Origin: Porites lobata
Taxonomy: Eukaryota; Cnidaria; Anthozoa; Scleractinia; Poritidae
Reading direction: 5' to 3'
DNA: 64,000 bases
Assembly: GCA_942486035.1 (NCBI GenBank)
Contig: CALNXK010000016.1
Location: forward strand, 1,019,501 to 1,083,500
Shown: positions 22,403 to 33,632 of the stretch, piece after piece
Layout of the letters: every line of letters starts with the position of its first letter
Position numbering within the stretch: the stretch's first letter is position 1
Notes under the pieces: model-generated
What the model saw: the letters and a program-made list of their open reading frames with translations, nothing else
What the model was told of the DNA's origin: nothing
Database searches by the model: none
Position numbers and translations under genes: made by a program

Positions 22403-23978
22403 TGTCACAGCGTTTTGGGCATCCCCATTCCCATATCCCTAGCGTTTTGGGTATCCCCTTCTCATATTACTGCAGCGTTTTTGGCATCCCCCGGTACCCT
22501 CCCGGGATGCCCAAATCCCTAGCGTTTTGGGCATCTCCTCCAAAACAATTTGGGATTTCGCGGGAAAATCGAAAACCTTTTAGAGATGGATTCCGCTAAA
22601 TATACAAATCTGTTCCGGTATCTTAAAAATAAGGTTTATCCGGAAGGCTTTACAAAGCAGGACAAAACAATTCTTAGAAAATTCGCCAAAAAGTTTGAGT
22701 ATGACTCAAAATTAGAGTCCTTGTTCTACGTGACCAAGGAGAAGGATGGCACAGCTCTTCGACGTCTTGTTATCGCCGAGGAAGATAAAGCGCGGGTCTT
22801 CGAAGAGTGCCACTCTGCTCCTTTTTCTGGACACGCCGGCCGCGATAAGACTCTGAGGAAAATCAAAGAGCGGTTTTACTGGCCTGACTACTACAAGGAC
22901 ACGATAGAAATGGTTACAGTGTAGTTACAAATGTTATTTATTTGCCAATTGATCGTGGATTTAAAACATCCGCGTTGATAATCGAAAACATACGCTAAAT
23001 TTCTTCTGTTTTCAGTGTTCTTTGAAAGGGTGAGGCATAATTGCATCTTTTGGTAGGTTGTCAAAGGGCATTGTAGACCGGAGTCCTTCTTATAGATCCC
23101 GTTTGTTATTATTTTATGTCAAGCCAAAGATCAGAAGTTACATTTCTGAAGGGTCAAGATGACAGGTTTTTTTGTCAGTTGACCTAAGTGTGGCCTTGAA
23201 CACCCATTTATGTCACGCCGGCTGTCACGCCCGTGCGCCAAGCACAACATCTCTTCTAGTGACCATCATTGGAGCGTCCATTTATCATAACTACATAACT
23301 ACAGGACTTTTTTCTACGCATGCCTTTCCCTTGCACTGCAGGTTTTTTTTGGGGGGGGGGGGGAATTGTCACCCCACCCCCGGTTATTTCTGATGATTTG
23401 AGGCCTCTGTAATTGTGTGACAGCCTTTCCTGTATCAAGTAGCGCTGCGGGGTTAAGTTGTACAGGCCTCACATGTCATGAATACTATGTATGCAACACC
23501 GCAAAACGCAGTTTTATTCATGTTTACCTTTTGATTCCTTTGTTTAGTATTCTTGTTTTTGGCTGTTTGGAAGCAGACGATCGCAGCTGCTGGCGATTGC
23601 GGCATTGCTCGCTTGTAAACAGTTCTATTAAATAAAATTGAAAGCTTTGCAAATAATGAAGTGTTGTGCATCGAAGCGATGTTATGCGGTTGTAAATTTC
23701 AGTTTCGTCATGTTTTGAGCCAACGTTTACTGCCTATGGGTTTTTTTCTGCGCAATTAACCCGGCAAAAAGTGTCGGACGATATAATTCTAACATGCATC
23801 TACACTATTTAGCCGTAAATTCGTGATTAACAATCCCGACTTTTCCCCAGTCTGAAATAATTTAGGCAAAGTCGAAGTCCCGTAGCGTTTTGGGCATCCC
23901 CCACCGGGGATGCCCAAAACGCTAGGGATATGGGAATGGGGATGCCCAAAACGCGGGGATGCCCAAAACGCTGTGACA
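22403..23978 (+). mobile_element. Ginger-type DNA transposon, non-autonomous, with 4 bp target duplication
   Basis: The left terminus is TGTCACAGCGTTTTGGGCAT and the right terminus is its reverse complement, ending in TGACA. Both fit the TGTNR...YNACA ends known for Ginger elements. The flanking CCGC at 22399-22402 and CCGC at 23979-23982 is a perfect 4 bp target site duplication, also as known for the family. Both ends hold several direct and inverted copies of an 18-mer AGCGTTTTGGGCATCCCC. The element is 1576 bp with one transposase-related exon (22586-22924); the catalytic DDE core is missing, so it is non-autonomous. A poly-G run of about 13 lies near 23351. Confidence 0.85.
22586..22924 (+). 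pseudogene. Integrase-type zinc-binding exon inside the Ginger element
   Basis: A 112-codon frame from ATG 22586. Its C-terminal half reads RVFEECHSAPFSGHAGRDKT and ERFYWPDYY, the first half (two histidines, His-x6-His) of the HHCC zinc finger found at the N-terminus of Gypsy-like and Ginger integrases. The frame ends just where the CxxC pair should follow, so the remaining finger and the DDE core were probably on later exons now deleted. The N-terminal part (MDSAKYTNLFRYLKNKVYPE) resembles the leader of cnidarian Ginger/KRBA2-like proteins. It could also have been captured as a host exon, but nothing shows that. Confidence 0.7.
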
Positions 23979-24049
23979 CCGCCTCGCCATCCGAGCGTCT
24001 TCGCTCGGATGGCTCGTTGGCAATAAATAGACTTAATTAATGTGTCAAA

Positions 24050-24400
24050 TGTCTAGCTTACTCGGAGTGTAAACTAATATTGTGGACACCTAACTACCTA
24101 AAAACGAAAATCAAACAACTAAAATAAACAAACTCGGAAAGCCTACGACTGATCTAAGCGCTCTTTCTTGGAGACTATCAATCTTCCGGCTATCAGATTT
24201 TCTAGAAAAGTGCCATACCGTCTTTATTTGTGGCAAAACCAAAGATTTGTAAATTCTAACCTCTGCTAATGTTGGTATTACATTTTTCAGTCTCATCATT
24301 ACCCCTATTTTCCTAGATACTCTTTTAGATAGCTCATCCAAGTAGTGGCTAGTAAACTTCAGATGCTCATCAGAAGTGACACCCAACAGCTTCTTTCTAC
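24050..24400 (-). mobile_element. LINE reverse transcriptase fragment
   Basis: The minus-strand frame reads LLGVTSDEHLKFTSH, RKIGVMMRLKNVIP, then VWHFSRKSDSRKIDSLQERA. This is the RT thumb/connection segment of a CR1/L2-like LINE, the same clade as the element at 310-1815. It is truncated at both ends and inactive. Confidence 0.8.
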
Positions 24401-25115
24401 ATATTTGTCAATTGATTTTCATTCCTTTGTTTATGTACCTCATTTGTAAGGATTACAAACTTACCAAGAGTTTTTGTTCGTTCATATCGTCAGATATCTT
24501 GAACTTGAGATTACATAGGTAACACCCACGCATAAAAGACGTAATTTTTTTCGTGTAGAACTATTAACAGGGAACAACACTACTTCTGTACTCGACACAC
24601 CTCAGAAGACCAAATTAGAAAGTCTAGAAACTAAAAGCGGAAGACGCTCTTCACAGTTCAGTGACCGACATATCTGCTATTATACCCATACTGAACTGCG
24701 GGCAGTATCACGCGATCTCTGTTTGGTCACGCACTTCGGTACCCCGACATTCACTGCGGTCAAACGAGGCCTGAGCAAACTCGTCCCCAGCAGGGCGCTT
24801 TTCCATAGAAGCCGGGGAAAAGCGCCCTACGGAGGAGGTTGGAGGAGAGAGTTGTCTGTAGCAACAAAAGTATAAATATACATACCAAATAAGGCTAAAA
24901 GACGGCAAAACACGAATCTTACCGTTTTTGTAAATGATTCACACTTGAAAGGCCTGTAACCCTCCGTGCTGATCCACGTCCCTGGTGTCATTAGTTCTAA
25001 GGTGGGCGGAGCTGGAAGAAAACGTTCTACCAAACAGTCATTCAACAGGCCAGAGGAGAACGCAAACAAACTAAAAAAAACGTTACCTTAACCAGAATGA
25101 AACTCTTGCCCATGA
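24401..25115. other. Spacer with a hairpin
   Basis: No gene recognised. At 24778-24840 CGTCCCCAGCAGGGCGCTTT and GGAAAAGCGCCCTACGGAGG form an imperfect hairpin related to the one at 25665-25761. Confidence 0.5.
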
Positions 25116-25497
25116 CCAGGGGCACCCAACGAGCATACAGTTCAAAACCACTTAAACATAGCATTGTTAAACGTATTTTAGTATTTATTTAGTAGATATA
25201 GGCATATTTTTATCCCCTAAAAATTTTTCATCTGTTCGGATTTCCTAGCTGAAAGTCTAGAGATCCGAAAATTATATGATCAAAACTTACCTTTTCGAAA
25301 ATTTCAGCCAGAAAAAAGGTTCCCGAAAATTCTAGGTGAAACGTTAAAAATGGGCAATTATACCAATTTATAGATGTTCGAAAATCCTAGGAGAGGTAGG
25401 CAAGCAAGAAATTTTACAAAAAATGTTCCGAAAATTCTAGATCTCAAATCGTCTTCCGAACAGATACTTTTCGAAAATTGACGTTAGGTGCCCCTGA
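25116..25497. mobile_element. MITE with CAGGGGCACC termini
   Basis: The left end CCAGGGGCACCCAACG is answered by CGTTAGGTGCCCCTGA at the right end. The interior repeats TTCGAAAA or CCGAAAATTCTAG at least five times, a likely array of binding sites or a decayed tandem repeat. No coding capacity. Confidence 0.65.
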
Positions 25498-25664
25498 TGA
25501 ATTACTTCCAAAAACTACACCGGTGGATAAATGCTTCTTACAGGTTGATTATATAGCTTGAAGGCTAAATACAATTTTGACTTGACAAATAAGTTTACGC
25601 TCAATAAATATTAACAGGTTTTATACGGTTAGAGAAACTAAGACTACAGAATAAAGGATTTCCC

Positions 25665-25761
25665 AACCTCGTCCACAGGGCCGCGCTTTTCCCTGGCTTT
25701 GGAGGTGGAGCGCCATTATGATACCTCCAAAGCCAGGGAAAAGCGCCCTGGGGACGAGGTT
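25665..25761. repeat. Foldback element, CTCGTCC...CAGGGCGCTTTTCC family
   Basis: AACCTCGTCCACAGGGCCGC and CGCTTTTCCCTGGCTTTGGA on the left are the reverse complement, with few changes, of TCCAAAGCCAGGGAAAAGCG and CCCTGGGGACGAGGTT on the right. Arms are about 42 bp. Related fragments lie near 24790, 27350, 46705 and 54308-54368. Confidence 0.75.
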
Positions 25762-26255
25762 GAGGATTTCTGCATTGGCTTTTCATATATTTTTATCAGC
25801 GAAAGACACAACGTAATAACAATAAATCCTCTCTTCACAGTTCTAAGTACGCGAGATCATAGTCAACTTCGTTCAAATCAGCTGATAACAAATTTAAAAG
25901 TTTTATCTTTTTAATAAGCTTCGTTATCGCCAGTCCCGTTTTCATAAGTAGGACCAGCATTTTCGGTTTTCTTTACCGAGGATACCCATATCATTAGCAA
26001 TGTGGGTAGAGGGATACCCTAAATAAGGGAATGACGGTGGGCAGGATTATTATCTCCAGTTCCAATCTCGGCTCTTTTGCTCCTTCCAGTTCTGCTGAAC
26101 CCGCGTCTCATGTCCAATACTCAGCATTTGTTTCGGAATTTGTTCAAGTCGTAAAAGTATGATTGCAAGAGGTACAAGTCAGTGGCGGAGTCAAGTGACT
26201 GCTCCATCTGTTTCTTACCGCGAAAGCCTGTACGGAGATCCGAGTAACTACACAG
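25762..26255. other. Region upstream of the hydrolase exon
   Basis: The first exon of the hydrolase, which should carry the start and the nucleophilic cysteine, was looked for here and not found. A minus-strand-looking palindromic stretch and AT-rich sequence are present; nothing else is supported. Confidence 0.4.
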
Positions 26256-26528
26256 GACAACAGTACTGTAGTCATCGGCAGGAGCATGGAATGGTCTTCC
26301 GATCTCCGGTCAGACATCATCGTGGAACCCCAGGGGTATTTTCACGAGGTCAATCTATCTGTTTACTGCACTAATACTGATCATGCTGGTGCACCACTTC
26401 AAAACTGGACAAATAGATACACCGTCATCTACCTCAATGCTTTCGGTTTGGATGTTGCCAGTGGTGGAATGAATAGCGAGGGATTGACTGTGGGTGCGCT
26501 TTATTTACCCGACCTTACCAAGTACCAG
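26256..26528 (+). pseudogene. Choloylglycine hydrolase/penicillin V acylase-like gene, upstream exon
   Basis: The exon starts after CTACACAG|GAC and ends TACCAG|GTACAT (boundary 26528/26529); it is 91 codons, phase 0 at both ends. It reads DNSTVVIGRSMEWSSDLRSD near the start and NSEGLTVGALYLPDLTKYQ at the end, which fit the first third of the linear-amide C-N hydrolase (Ntn) family, just downstream of the catalytic N-terminal Cys. The Cys-bearing exon is not in view. The family cleaves amide bonds of bile-salt conjugates, penicillin V or acyl-homoserine lactones; the substrate here is unknown. Confidence 0.72.
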
Positions 26529-27784
26529 GTACATATCTAGTCTAAATAGTGACGCCTATTAAGCCCGCGTATAACGCTCCGCCCTCGCGCGCAAACGAAT
26601 TGTCGAAAAAAAGGAAGAAAAATGTCTGTGGATAGGTTAGAGTAAATGTTTTGACCCTGCCTTTGTTACCCTTAGTTTGGCTTTCTTTTTGCCGCGAGAA
26701 TTGGCGAGCAGCAACACTGTGATTGTCTGATGGGGCCTGGGCACTTAAGATCTGCGTAAATGTCTCGAATTCCCACAGTGATTACTTTTTTAGAAAGAAA
26801 ACCTAAGACACTATGACCCACGCCTTCTATGAGAGACGTTGCCTTGTCCCTATTTCCAGGCCTTTTCGGTCAATGCATGTCGATGACGTATCCGAGGCGA
26901 ACGGCCGGGAGACTCGCTAGGACCACGTGACTCGAAACGCATAACCCGCAGAAAATAATGAGGCGTAGGGACTAGGAAATGACAGATGGATTGATCCCTG
27001 GGTAAAGAGCGCCATGCACGCGGTTAAAACGTCGAACGCCCGGGAGCACCTGGGAGGGCAGGGATGCTCCGCTCGAAAAGGCTGCCCGTGCTTTTCCAGG
27101 CTAGAGCTACGGAAAAGAGCTGGGATCAACGAGTTCAGGCATGAAAAGAGGTACTTGTCTCTGTAAGGTAAAAAACATAAAAGATCAATCTCTTCCCTAG
27201 GGCTTTTCCCTAAGAAAATGTGATGGGCGGGAATTTCACATTTTCCACAGCGCTAATTTATTACATCCAAGATTTTAGAGTGCACGAGAGGACACGTGAT
27301 CAGCCGATGCTGTGCTTTTCCTGCTCCTCCCATTTTCTAAGGGTAAAGCCCTGGGGACAAGGTTGTAAAAAGGTGAGGGCTTGGGGCTCAGGACAATCCT
27401 TTCTTGATGGAGCTCCGTCATTGTCCCTAGCACATGTCAATATGCACTAGTCGCTCATCACTCAATTGAAAACTTTATAAAAACTAGTCGACCAGTTCTT
27501 TAAAATTAGCGATTGTACTCGATACGGGTGTCAAAAAAGCAATTGGCTATTTCCGAATAATCCAAGTTACCACTCTTTCTCAAACGAAGGTAAGTGCAAT
27601 CTGTTCTCATGCAAACAGCTGATGCAAAAGAGTTCAGTATTGCATTTAACTCCTCTTCCATGGTAAAGGGCTTTGGATCTTTCTCAAGCGACTGCCTCCT
27701 CCTTTCGTATATGCTACTAAGTGCGTTTTAAAATGTATTTTACTCTTCTCGTTTGTAACATAGGAAGTTTTTGAGAGCTTGTAG
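26529..27784 (+). other. Intron of the hydrolase gene, with repeat fragments
   Basis: A 1256 bp phase-0 intron. It contains a CACGTGACTCGAAACGC stretch near 26926 followed by AATAATGAGGCGTAGGGACT, which recurs at 36855-36910 and in part at 47968. At 27340-27366 is a CCCTGGGGACAAGGTT piece of the family described at 25665. No coding exon was recognised. Confidence 0.6.
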
Positions 27785-28525
27785 AACAAATCGTGCATAT
27801 CTAATTTACAACTTCCTCAATTGATTCGGGGAAAGTTCGCGACCGTCCAGGAGGTACAAGAGGCATTGAACAACGGATCGTTCCCGCTGGTGTTTGATCA
27901 AAAGGTCAATTTGCCGGGAATAGACACCCTAGAAATTCACTACACCATTTACGACAAAACTGGAGCAGGCATCATAATCGCGTTCACTAACAGGGGGAGA
28001 ACAGTTTACGAAAACACCGTCTGCGAGTGTACCAACTCTCCGCCGTATGATTTCCATATGATTAACCTTCGTAATTATGTTGAACTCAACAAAACCGCAC
28101 ACGAGGCTTTGCATTTGGGCGAAGATGTTTTCACACCCCTCGGTCAAGGCAGTGGTTTGCTTGGTACCCCAGGCGATTTGACACCTCCCTCCAGACTGGT
28201 TCGCGCCGCTACGCTGACTCACTTTGCTGATCCGGTTAAGACGAGCGACGAGGCCGTAAACTTGGATATCCATATCCTGAATACTGTGGATATTCCCCAT
28301 GGAGTTGCCAGCGAAGACTATACCAACTGAATTGTGGCTAAGGACCTTACCCATAAGGTGTTGCACTATCGTACCTACAATGATCTGACTGTCCGCGTGA
28401 TATATCTTGACAAAGTACAGCCACGGTGGAAAATGCTCAAGCTCTTGCTGTCGACACCGGTCGGGGGCTTTAAGGATACCACCGAGGAGTTGAAAAGTGT
28501 TAATGGAGGGCACACCGAACTGTAA
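27785..28525 (+). pseudogene. Choloylglycine hydrolase/penicillin V acylase-like gene, downstream exon with internal stop
   Basis: The exon opens after TTGTAG|AAC, in phase with the exon ending at 26528, and runs to TAA 28523-28525. Recognisable family blocks are GKFATVQEVQEAL, the conserved CTNSPPYDFHMINLRNY, and GTPGDLTPPSRLVRAA with the conserved arginine. A TGA at 28328-28330 interrupts the frame where family members have a residue in the strand before VAKDLTHKVLHYRTY; the same frame then continues 64 codons with good family fit (YNDLTVRVIYLDKV). So a single nonsense change, read-through, or a sequencing error separates it from an intact C-terminus. Metazoans mostly have the distant ASAH1/NAAA branch, so a bacterial-type member may be an old transfer; this is inference. 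Confidence 0.8.
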
Positions 28526-30180
28526 GGGGTGTTATGGGTATCCACTGCTCGAGTGTGTGCGAGTAGAAAGATCCACCAGACGCTGCCCGCGCAGCAGACG
28601 CCGTGTCATCCTCGCTGTCGAACGGCGCTAATTTTCCTGGTTACAAATTAACTGTTCCCTTATCATAAGCCCTTCACGCCAGCGGATTCTACACACGTGA
28701 AAATCCCCCCACCCCGCCCTGAGCTTAATCTTTAGGGAGGTCAGAGTTGCCCAAATTTTTCTTTGTAGTGACAGTCATGCGAGTGAAACAGTCAACCACG
28801 CCTGAGAACACCAGTCTCTATCGAGAGTTGTAGTTTCTCGTATTATCTATGACCATCGCATTTGTCACCCGAAATCTCAGGTTTTCTTCGCTTGTCTACG
28901 CATACTAAGAAAAGCAATTCTTGGCCTTGATAAATAGCCGTTAATTAAGTTCCTTGCGGGCTTAACCTAGAGAGTAGATCCGATTTGTTTTTGAGCAAAC
29001 ACCAATATTGAAGTCTTTAGAACCGTGGCACCATTAAACATTGAAAAATTACATCAAAGTTGTAAACAGTTTTTTTCGAGTTACAATTAACAGTATGGCT
29101 ACCCAAGGTTGAGCCTTCGTATGAGGCGCTTGGAACGCCTTCTACGCAGGTTGCCCAAGGGTGATCTAGTCCACATTTCAACCACCTACGTAGAACGATG
29201 CCCCTTGTACCCCTTATGACGTCATCAAAACGCCGGGGAACGGGGGGCGCGAAAATAAGTGACTTCGGCCGGAGTGCGAAGGAGGCTAATTATAACGTTT
29301 CGAATGCTAGCTGTTAGTCAAAGCGAGTCATTCGTTCCATTGCCGGCTTTTCAATCGTTTTAAAGTGGCAAATTCACGTTATCAACTCAAGGAATACGAA
29401 CATATTTGATTAAAATTGCTCATCTATCGGTATTCTGGCAGAAAGCTTTAGAAAAAAAATAGCAAACCTTAAGACACTTGCCAGGTGTGTTCTAGAATGT
29501 GGCATTAGGCGATTTCCGTGAAAACAATGCCGTAGGAAATTTCTGTCAGTGCGCTCTTTCCACCGCAGAGGCCCCACGTGTCGTGGGGAGGCTGGGGCGG
29601 GAAAAAAGAGAGCGCGCGCGCACGACCTCCCCGCGCGCTTGCTACGTTTTGATTATGGATACCAAGCGGGAGCCTCTGAGGATGAGAGAGGTCAGTGCGA
29701 CAAAAGGGGCGCGGAAATGATCTGAAATAAACGTAGAACGTTGTTCATACAGGTAAGAATCGATCTCGAGGCGAGATTAATTATCACCCTACTTTTTAAA
29801 TGTGAGGTCGAAATCTCATGGTGTTACCGCTCAAATGAAACCTCTTCGGTAAAACGTTTGTATAGTACTACAGATTTCTTACACTTGACAAAACAAAAAT
29901 TTGAGTATTATTTCCACGGGAATTTTTTAGGCCACTATTAGGTCTATGAGGAGTAACAGGGTTAAAATTTTAAAAAGTCAAAAATACCCGTTAGTGAACA
30001 GCCTTCCCTATTTTCTAACCTTACAAAAAAGAAAAAAAACATTTAACAGTCTCGGATCCCATACATTAAGAAGACGGGCTCTGTTATTCAGTTATATCTG
30101 TGTGACTGTGTTACTCGCTAGTTGGCTCATTGTGTTCTGTGTTCTTATCAACAGTACTAGCGGATAAAATAGCAGAATAC
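28526..30180. other. Spacer with a CpG-rich patch
   Basis: No supported gene. 29570-29640 is CpG-rich, with CACGTGTCGTGGGG and GAGCGCGCGCGCACGAC, and could be a promoter island or part of a repeat. 29100-29170 has paired AAGGTTGAGCCTTCG / GGCGCTTGGAACGCC motifs of a decayed palindromic element. Confidence 0.4.
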
Positions 30181-30199
30181 TGACACGACCATCACAGCG

Positions 30200-30760
30200 T
30201 TTCTGATTGGAAAGTTACCGTATTTTCTCTTATGATAAGCGCGCATGCTCTAATAAGCGACCTCCCCTTGGACCCGTCCCCCTCCCCCTCGAATAAGGGC
30301 CCCCCTCACTTTCTTAAATAGTAGCAGGAGCAGATTAGTAATCAGCTCCTGATAGTAAGGATACAAGGGGAATGCGAAGATCCATATATCACTGAAGAGT
30401 ATGATCTCGATGGATGATGAGATAATGGCTAATTTATAAACATGCACGCATACTGATACATTTGAGAGTTAACCCTTTGAGTCCTAATCAATCTGAGTCC
30501 CAATATTGACCAACATTAATTTTCTCCTAACAATATCCATATGTTGCCAAGAGAAATGGTTATGAGAGTTAATAAAATGATCACTAAACACTCTCAACTA
30601 ATTATTTAAAACAATGCATCATGAAGATAATATTACTTTTAGCCGAAACAAAGTTACACTTCGTTAAAGGAAAACTTCATGAGCGCCTCCATGGATTAAG
30701 CGCCCTCCTTACAATTAGCGCCCCTGTTTTACGTCAAAGAGTTAGCACGCTTACATGTAC
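30200..30760. repeat. Decayed repeats: 'AAGCGCCC' type and 'CCCTTTGAGTCC' type
   Basis: 30220-30310 has ACCGTATTTTCTCTTATGAT then AATAAGCG-CC and CGAATAAGGGCCCC, and 30680-30740 has GAGCGCCTCC, AAGCGCCCTCC and TAGCGCCCC. Between them 30470-30605 (AACCCTTTGAGTCCTAATC...) is a half-copy of the element at 35598-35816. No gene seen. Confidence 0.5.
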
Positions 30761-30864
30761 CACTGCAGTTAATCATATCAATATTTTGGAGGCAAAAATA
30801 ACGAGTTGTGTATTCCGCGTGCCCTGGAAAAGATCAAAGCATTCTAGTATATGTTGACTTTAAC

Positions 30865-31330
30865 TTTACCAAGGGAGGGTCACAACTTTTTGCGACTGCC
30901 GAAAAGGGAGGGGTCATGAAAAATGGGCCGTTAAAAGGGGGAGGGTCATGCAAATATGTGTCCGTGATCATCTAGAGGCTCACCCACAGAAGAAAAAAGA
31001 AGTTCTTTATTTTGTAAAAAAAACCTGGGAGAAATAGGAGAATTGAGTGATCAGCTGTCAGAATCAGAGTCGGACTCTTAATGCTGTCATCTAAAATGTA
31101 TGTATATGGCATTACAAAGAACAGATTAGAAATATATTTTGAGCTTTCATAATACTGACTCACCCTAGTGTATTGCAAGAACTAGATTTTATCATTTATA
31201 CAAGAGGGGGAGGGTCATGATATTTTAGGCCAAGGTCAAGCGGAGGGTTAGCAAATTTCACTCCCATTGTAGGGATGGGTCACCTCATTTCCAAACCCAA
31301 ATTTAAAATCCCACCCCCCTCCCCCTGCTA
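30865..31330. repeat. GGGAGGGTCA-rich dispersed repeat
   Basis: Five variants of GGGAGGGGTCAT or GGGAGGGTCA occur between 30870 and 31230, and a C-rich counterpart (CCCACCCCCCTCCCCCTGC) ends the block near 31328. Probably a decayed MITE. No gene seen. Confidence 0.4.
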
Positions 31331-31367
31331 ATTTCTGACAAATCCCTTAGTTGCAAACATCGGATAT

Positions 31368-31646
31368 CGGACGTCAAACATCAGACATCGCACATCGGAC
31401 ATCAGACATCGGAAGTCTGAAGTCTGAAATCCAAGAACAATGTCGGGTGTCTTTCCAGTCTAAAGTCTGAAGTTTGAAGTCCGAAGTCTGAAGCTCAAAG
31501 TTAGAAGCCAGAACTCTGAATTCTGAAGTCAGACGTCTGACGTCCGTTCCGAGTTCCGACGCACGTTGTCTGAGATCCTAAGTCACAATAACGAAGTCAG
31601 TCCGAAGTCTGAAGTTCTAAGTTCGAAAATCGGGAAGTGGGAAGTC
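31368..31646. repeat. Degenerate heptamer array
   Basis: The first part repeats CATCGGA/CATCAGA (CATCAGACATCGCACATCGG). After about 31410 the period stays at seven but the unit becomes AAGTCTG (AAGTCTGAAGTCTGAAATCC), with gradual decay to about 31646. A simple-sequence array; no gene. Confidence 0.75.
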
Positions 31647-33369
31647 CCTCTTCGGCTTGCGTACTTCATGTGAATTACTAAGACCGATCGAAGATCAAAC
31701 TAAATTGCTTCTCTGTGGCTATGAAACTTAAAAATGGAAAAAAATTAACATTTAGGCTTTGCATCGAGGTTGGCTCACTCGGGCTCCCGCTTGGCTCCTG
31801 AAACGACCAAACCCAGTCTTATTAAAGGCGGCCGTAAGTCGAAGAGTCTACACTGACAACGGTGTCTGTTAGAGAAGCTTAGAGAGTCTTATTTGACTGT
31901 AAAGATGACAAGGGTTACGGGTAATAGTTAATTGACCCTCTCTCTTCCCGAGAGATCAGCGGAAGAGTAAGAGAGAACCCTGGAAACAAGGTTGAGGGTC
32001 AAAGGAGCGTAGGGTGCTTGCGCACTCAGTCACGCAGTGTCCCATAACTTCTAAAGAGCAGGGGCGTTGCCCCCTTGTAGGACAGTACGCAAGAACAAAC
32101 CTAAAAAATTGTCGAAGATGACGACAACGCACTATAACAAAGTGGAAAACATAGTAATAGCAACACGAGGAAGGTAAATAATTGCTGGAAAACGGTGCAA
32201 CTGCCTATGCTACTAAGCTTAACTTATTTCAAATATATCTTTTTCGTAACAAAGTTAAGTTTTTTCCCCAAATTTTGCCTGCCGCGAAAGCCGTCACTTT
32301 TGCTTGAAGACCACGGTCCTAATAAGACCAAGAGAGATGAGCAAGAACTTAATCACCAGCGTGGAAATGGGGTTGGAAAATTTATGGCCACGACCAAGCG
32401 GGAAAGAGAGGCTTTTGATTTATGTGGGATTTCTGATGTCTACAGAACAGAAAGAAGAATATACTACACCCTGTGAGTGTGGAGAAATTTGCTTTATTCA
32501 CTGTTTGTGGCGTGTGGAATTGGCCAGTATTTTATGTAAGTAAATTTTGTTAATAAAGACAAAAAAAGTTCTTCATATTGATCCCACAGATAATTTACCA
32601 GTCAGACGTTGTAAACTTAACAGCGACTTTATTTAAGTCTTCTTTATTATTTTGGTTTCTAACAAACTAAATGAGTGCACAACAAAGATATAAAATTTTA
32701 CCAAACCAAAATAGGTACTTCACTTTGAAAATGTTGTAAAATTGTACACAAAAAGCATATTTATCAAAATCACTCTGTTGAAAATGCAGGGTTAAATTTG
32801 CAGGTACAATACCCTGCGAGCAGAGGTTTCTCTCTAGTATGGCTTTTAGCATTCACGTTTGCATGGCTTTCTCATGGGGCATAAACAAACTAACCACAAG
32901 ACAGACAAGCCAGGTGAACGACTTCATAAACACTAAAGCCATGCAAAAGAGAAACATCCACTGACACGGTCTAGGTACAAGTTTGGGTGCAACTGAAGCT
33001 ATCAGGGTTAGGGATAGGGTTCGAGTTACAGGATCTAGTGTCACAACAACACATTAAATTCTCTGCCATCAAAAATGCATGTAAATAATGTTGATATATA
33101 AATATAATTATAATAAACTGGTTCAAGACTTCAGAGGTGGTGTAGTTTTATTACCACAGCTCTGTTTCATATGGCCAAAAGATGACCACACTCATCAGGT
33201 AATATCAACAATTATATATTATATATAAATAAATATATAATATTTAATATTAAAAATGTTATTTTAATTATGTTAGTGCTGATTTCAAATAAGACCTAAG
33301 CCACATTAATAATATTAATCTTTCAATTCATAAAAAAGAAACCATTCAATAAATAATAAGAAAATTAAT
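31647..33369. other. Gene-free spacer
   Basis: Nothing recognisable. Frames at 32195-32543 lack any motif. 33060-33340 is very AT-rich with TATA/TAAATA simple sequence. Confidence 0.45.
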
Positions 33370-33437
33370 AATAATGATGATGATGATAATAATAATTCCA
33401 TAATAACTGAATTATTATTATTATTATTATTATTATT
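33370..33437. repeat. Trinucleotide microsatellites
   Basis: AATAATAATGATGATGATGA near 33370-33392 and a run of about eight ATT units at 33414-33436. Confidence 0.85.
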
Positions 33438-33482
33438 AAAGTAGTGTTAATTTATTCATACATTTTGTATAGTTAACAGCAT

Positions 33483-33632
33483 GATTTGTAGTGATATTTG
33501 GCATAAATACCACGAGTGATATTTCAAAACTGTTATACGTAATTTCACAAGCCGTTAGGCGAGTGAAATTTGAGACAATTTTGAAGTATCCCGAGTGGTA
33601 TTTATGCCAAATACCACATACAAATCACGCTA
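33483..33632. repeat. 150 bp foldback element
   Basis: GATATTTGGCATAAATACCA on the left pairs with TGGTATTTATGCCAAATACC on the right, and ATATTTCAAAACTGT with CAATTTTGAAGTAT further in. Outer GATTTGTA / TACAAATC also match. Arms of about 55 bp; no coding capacity. Confidence 0.75.

Noticed and set aside
22216..22599. Plus-strand 127-codon frame over the left end of the Ginger element
   Set aside because: It runs across the target-site boundary at 22403 and through the tandem 18-mers, so it is a by-product of repeat structure.
29499..29720. Frame over the CpG-rich patch at 29.5 kb
   Set aside because: No motif, biased composition and no splice or start context. CpG-rich sequence has few stop codons by composition.
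31368..31646. CRISPR-like array
   Set aside because: The period is 7 bp with no spacers, and the DNA is eukaryotic; it is a simple repeat.
32195..32543. Two overlapping frames of 79-93 codons
   Set aside because: No motif, no splice sites of note and no duplicated or conserved counterpart in the window.
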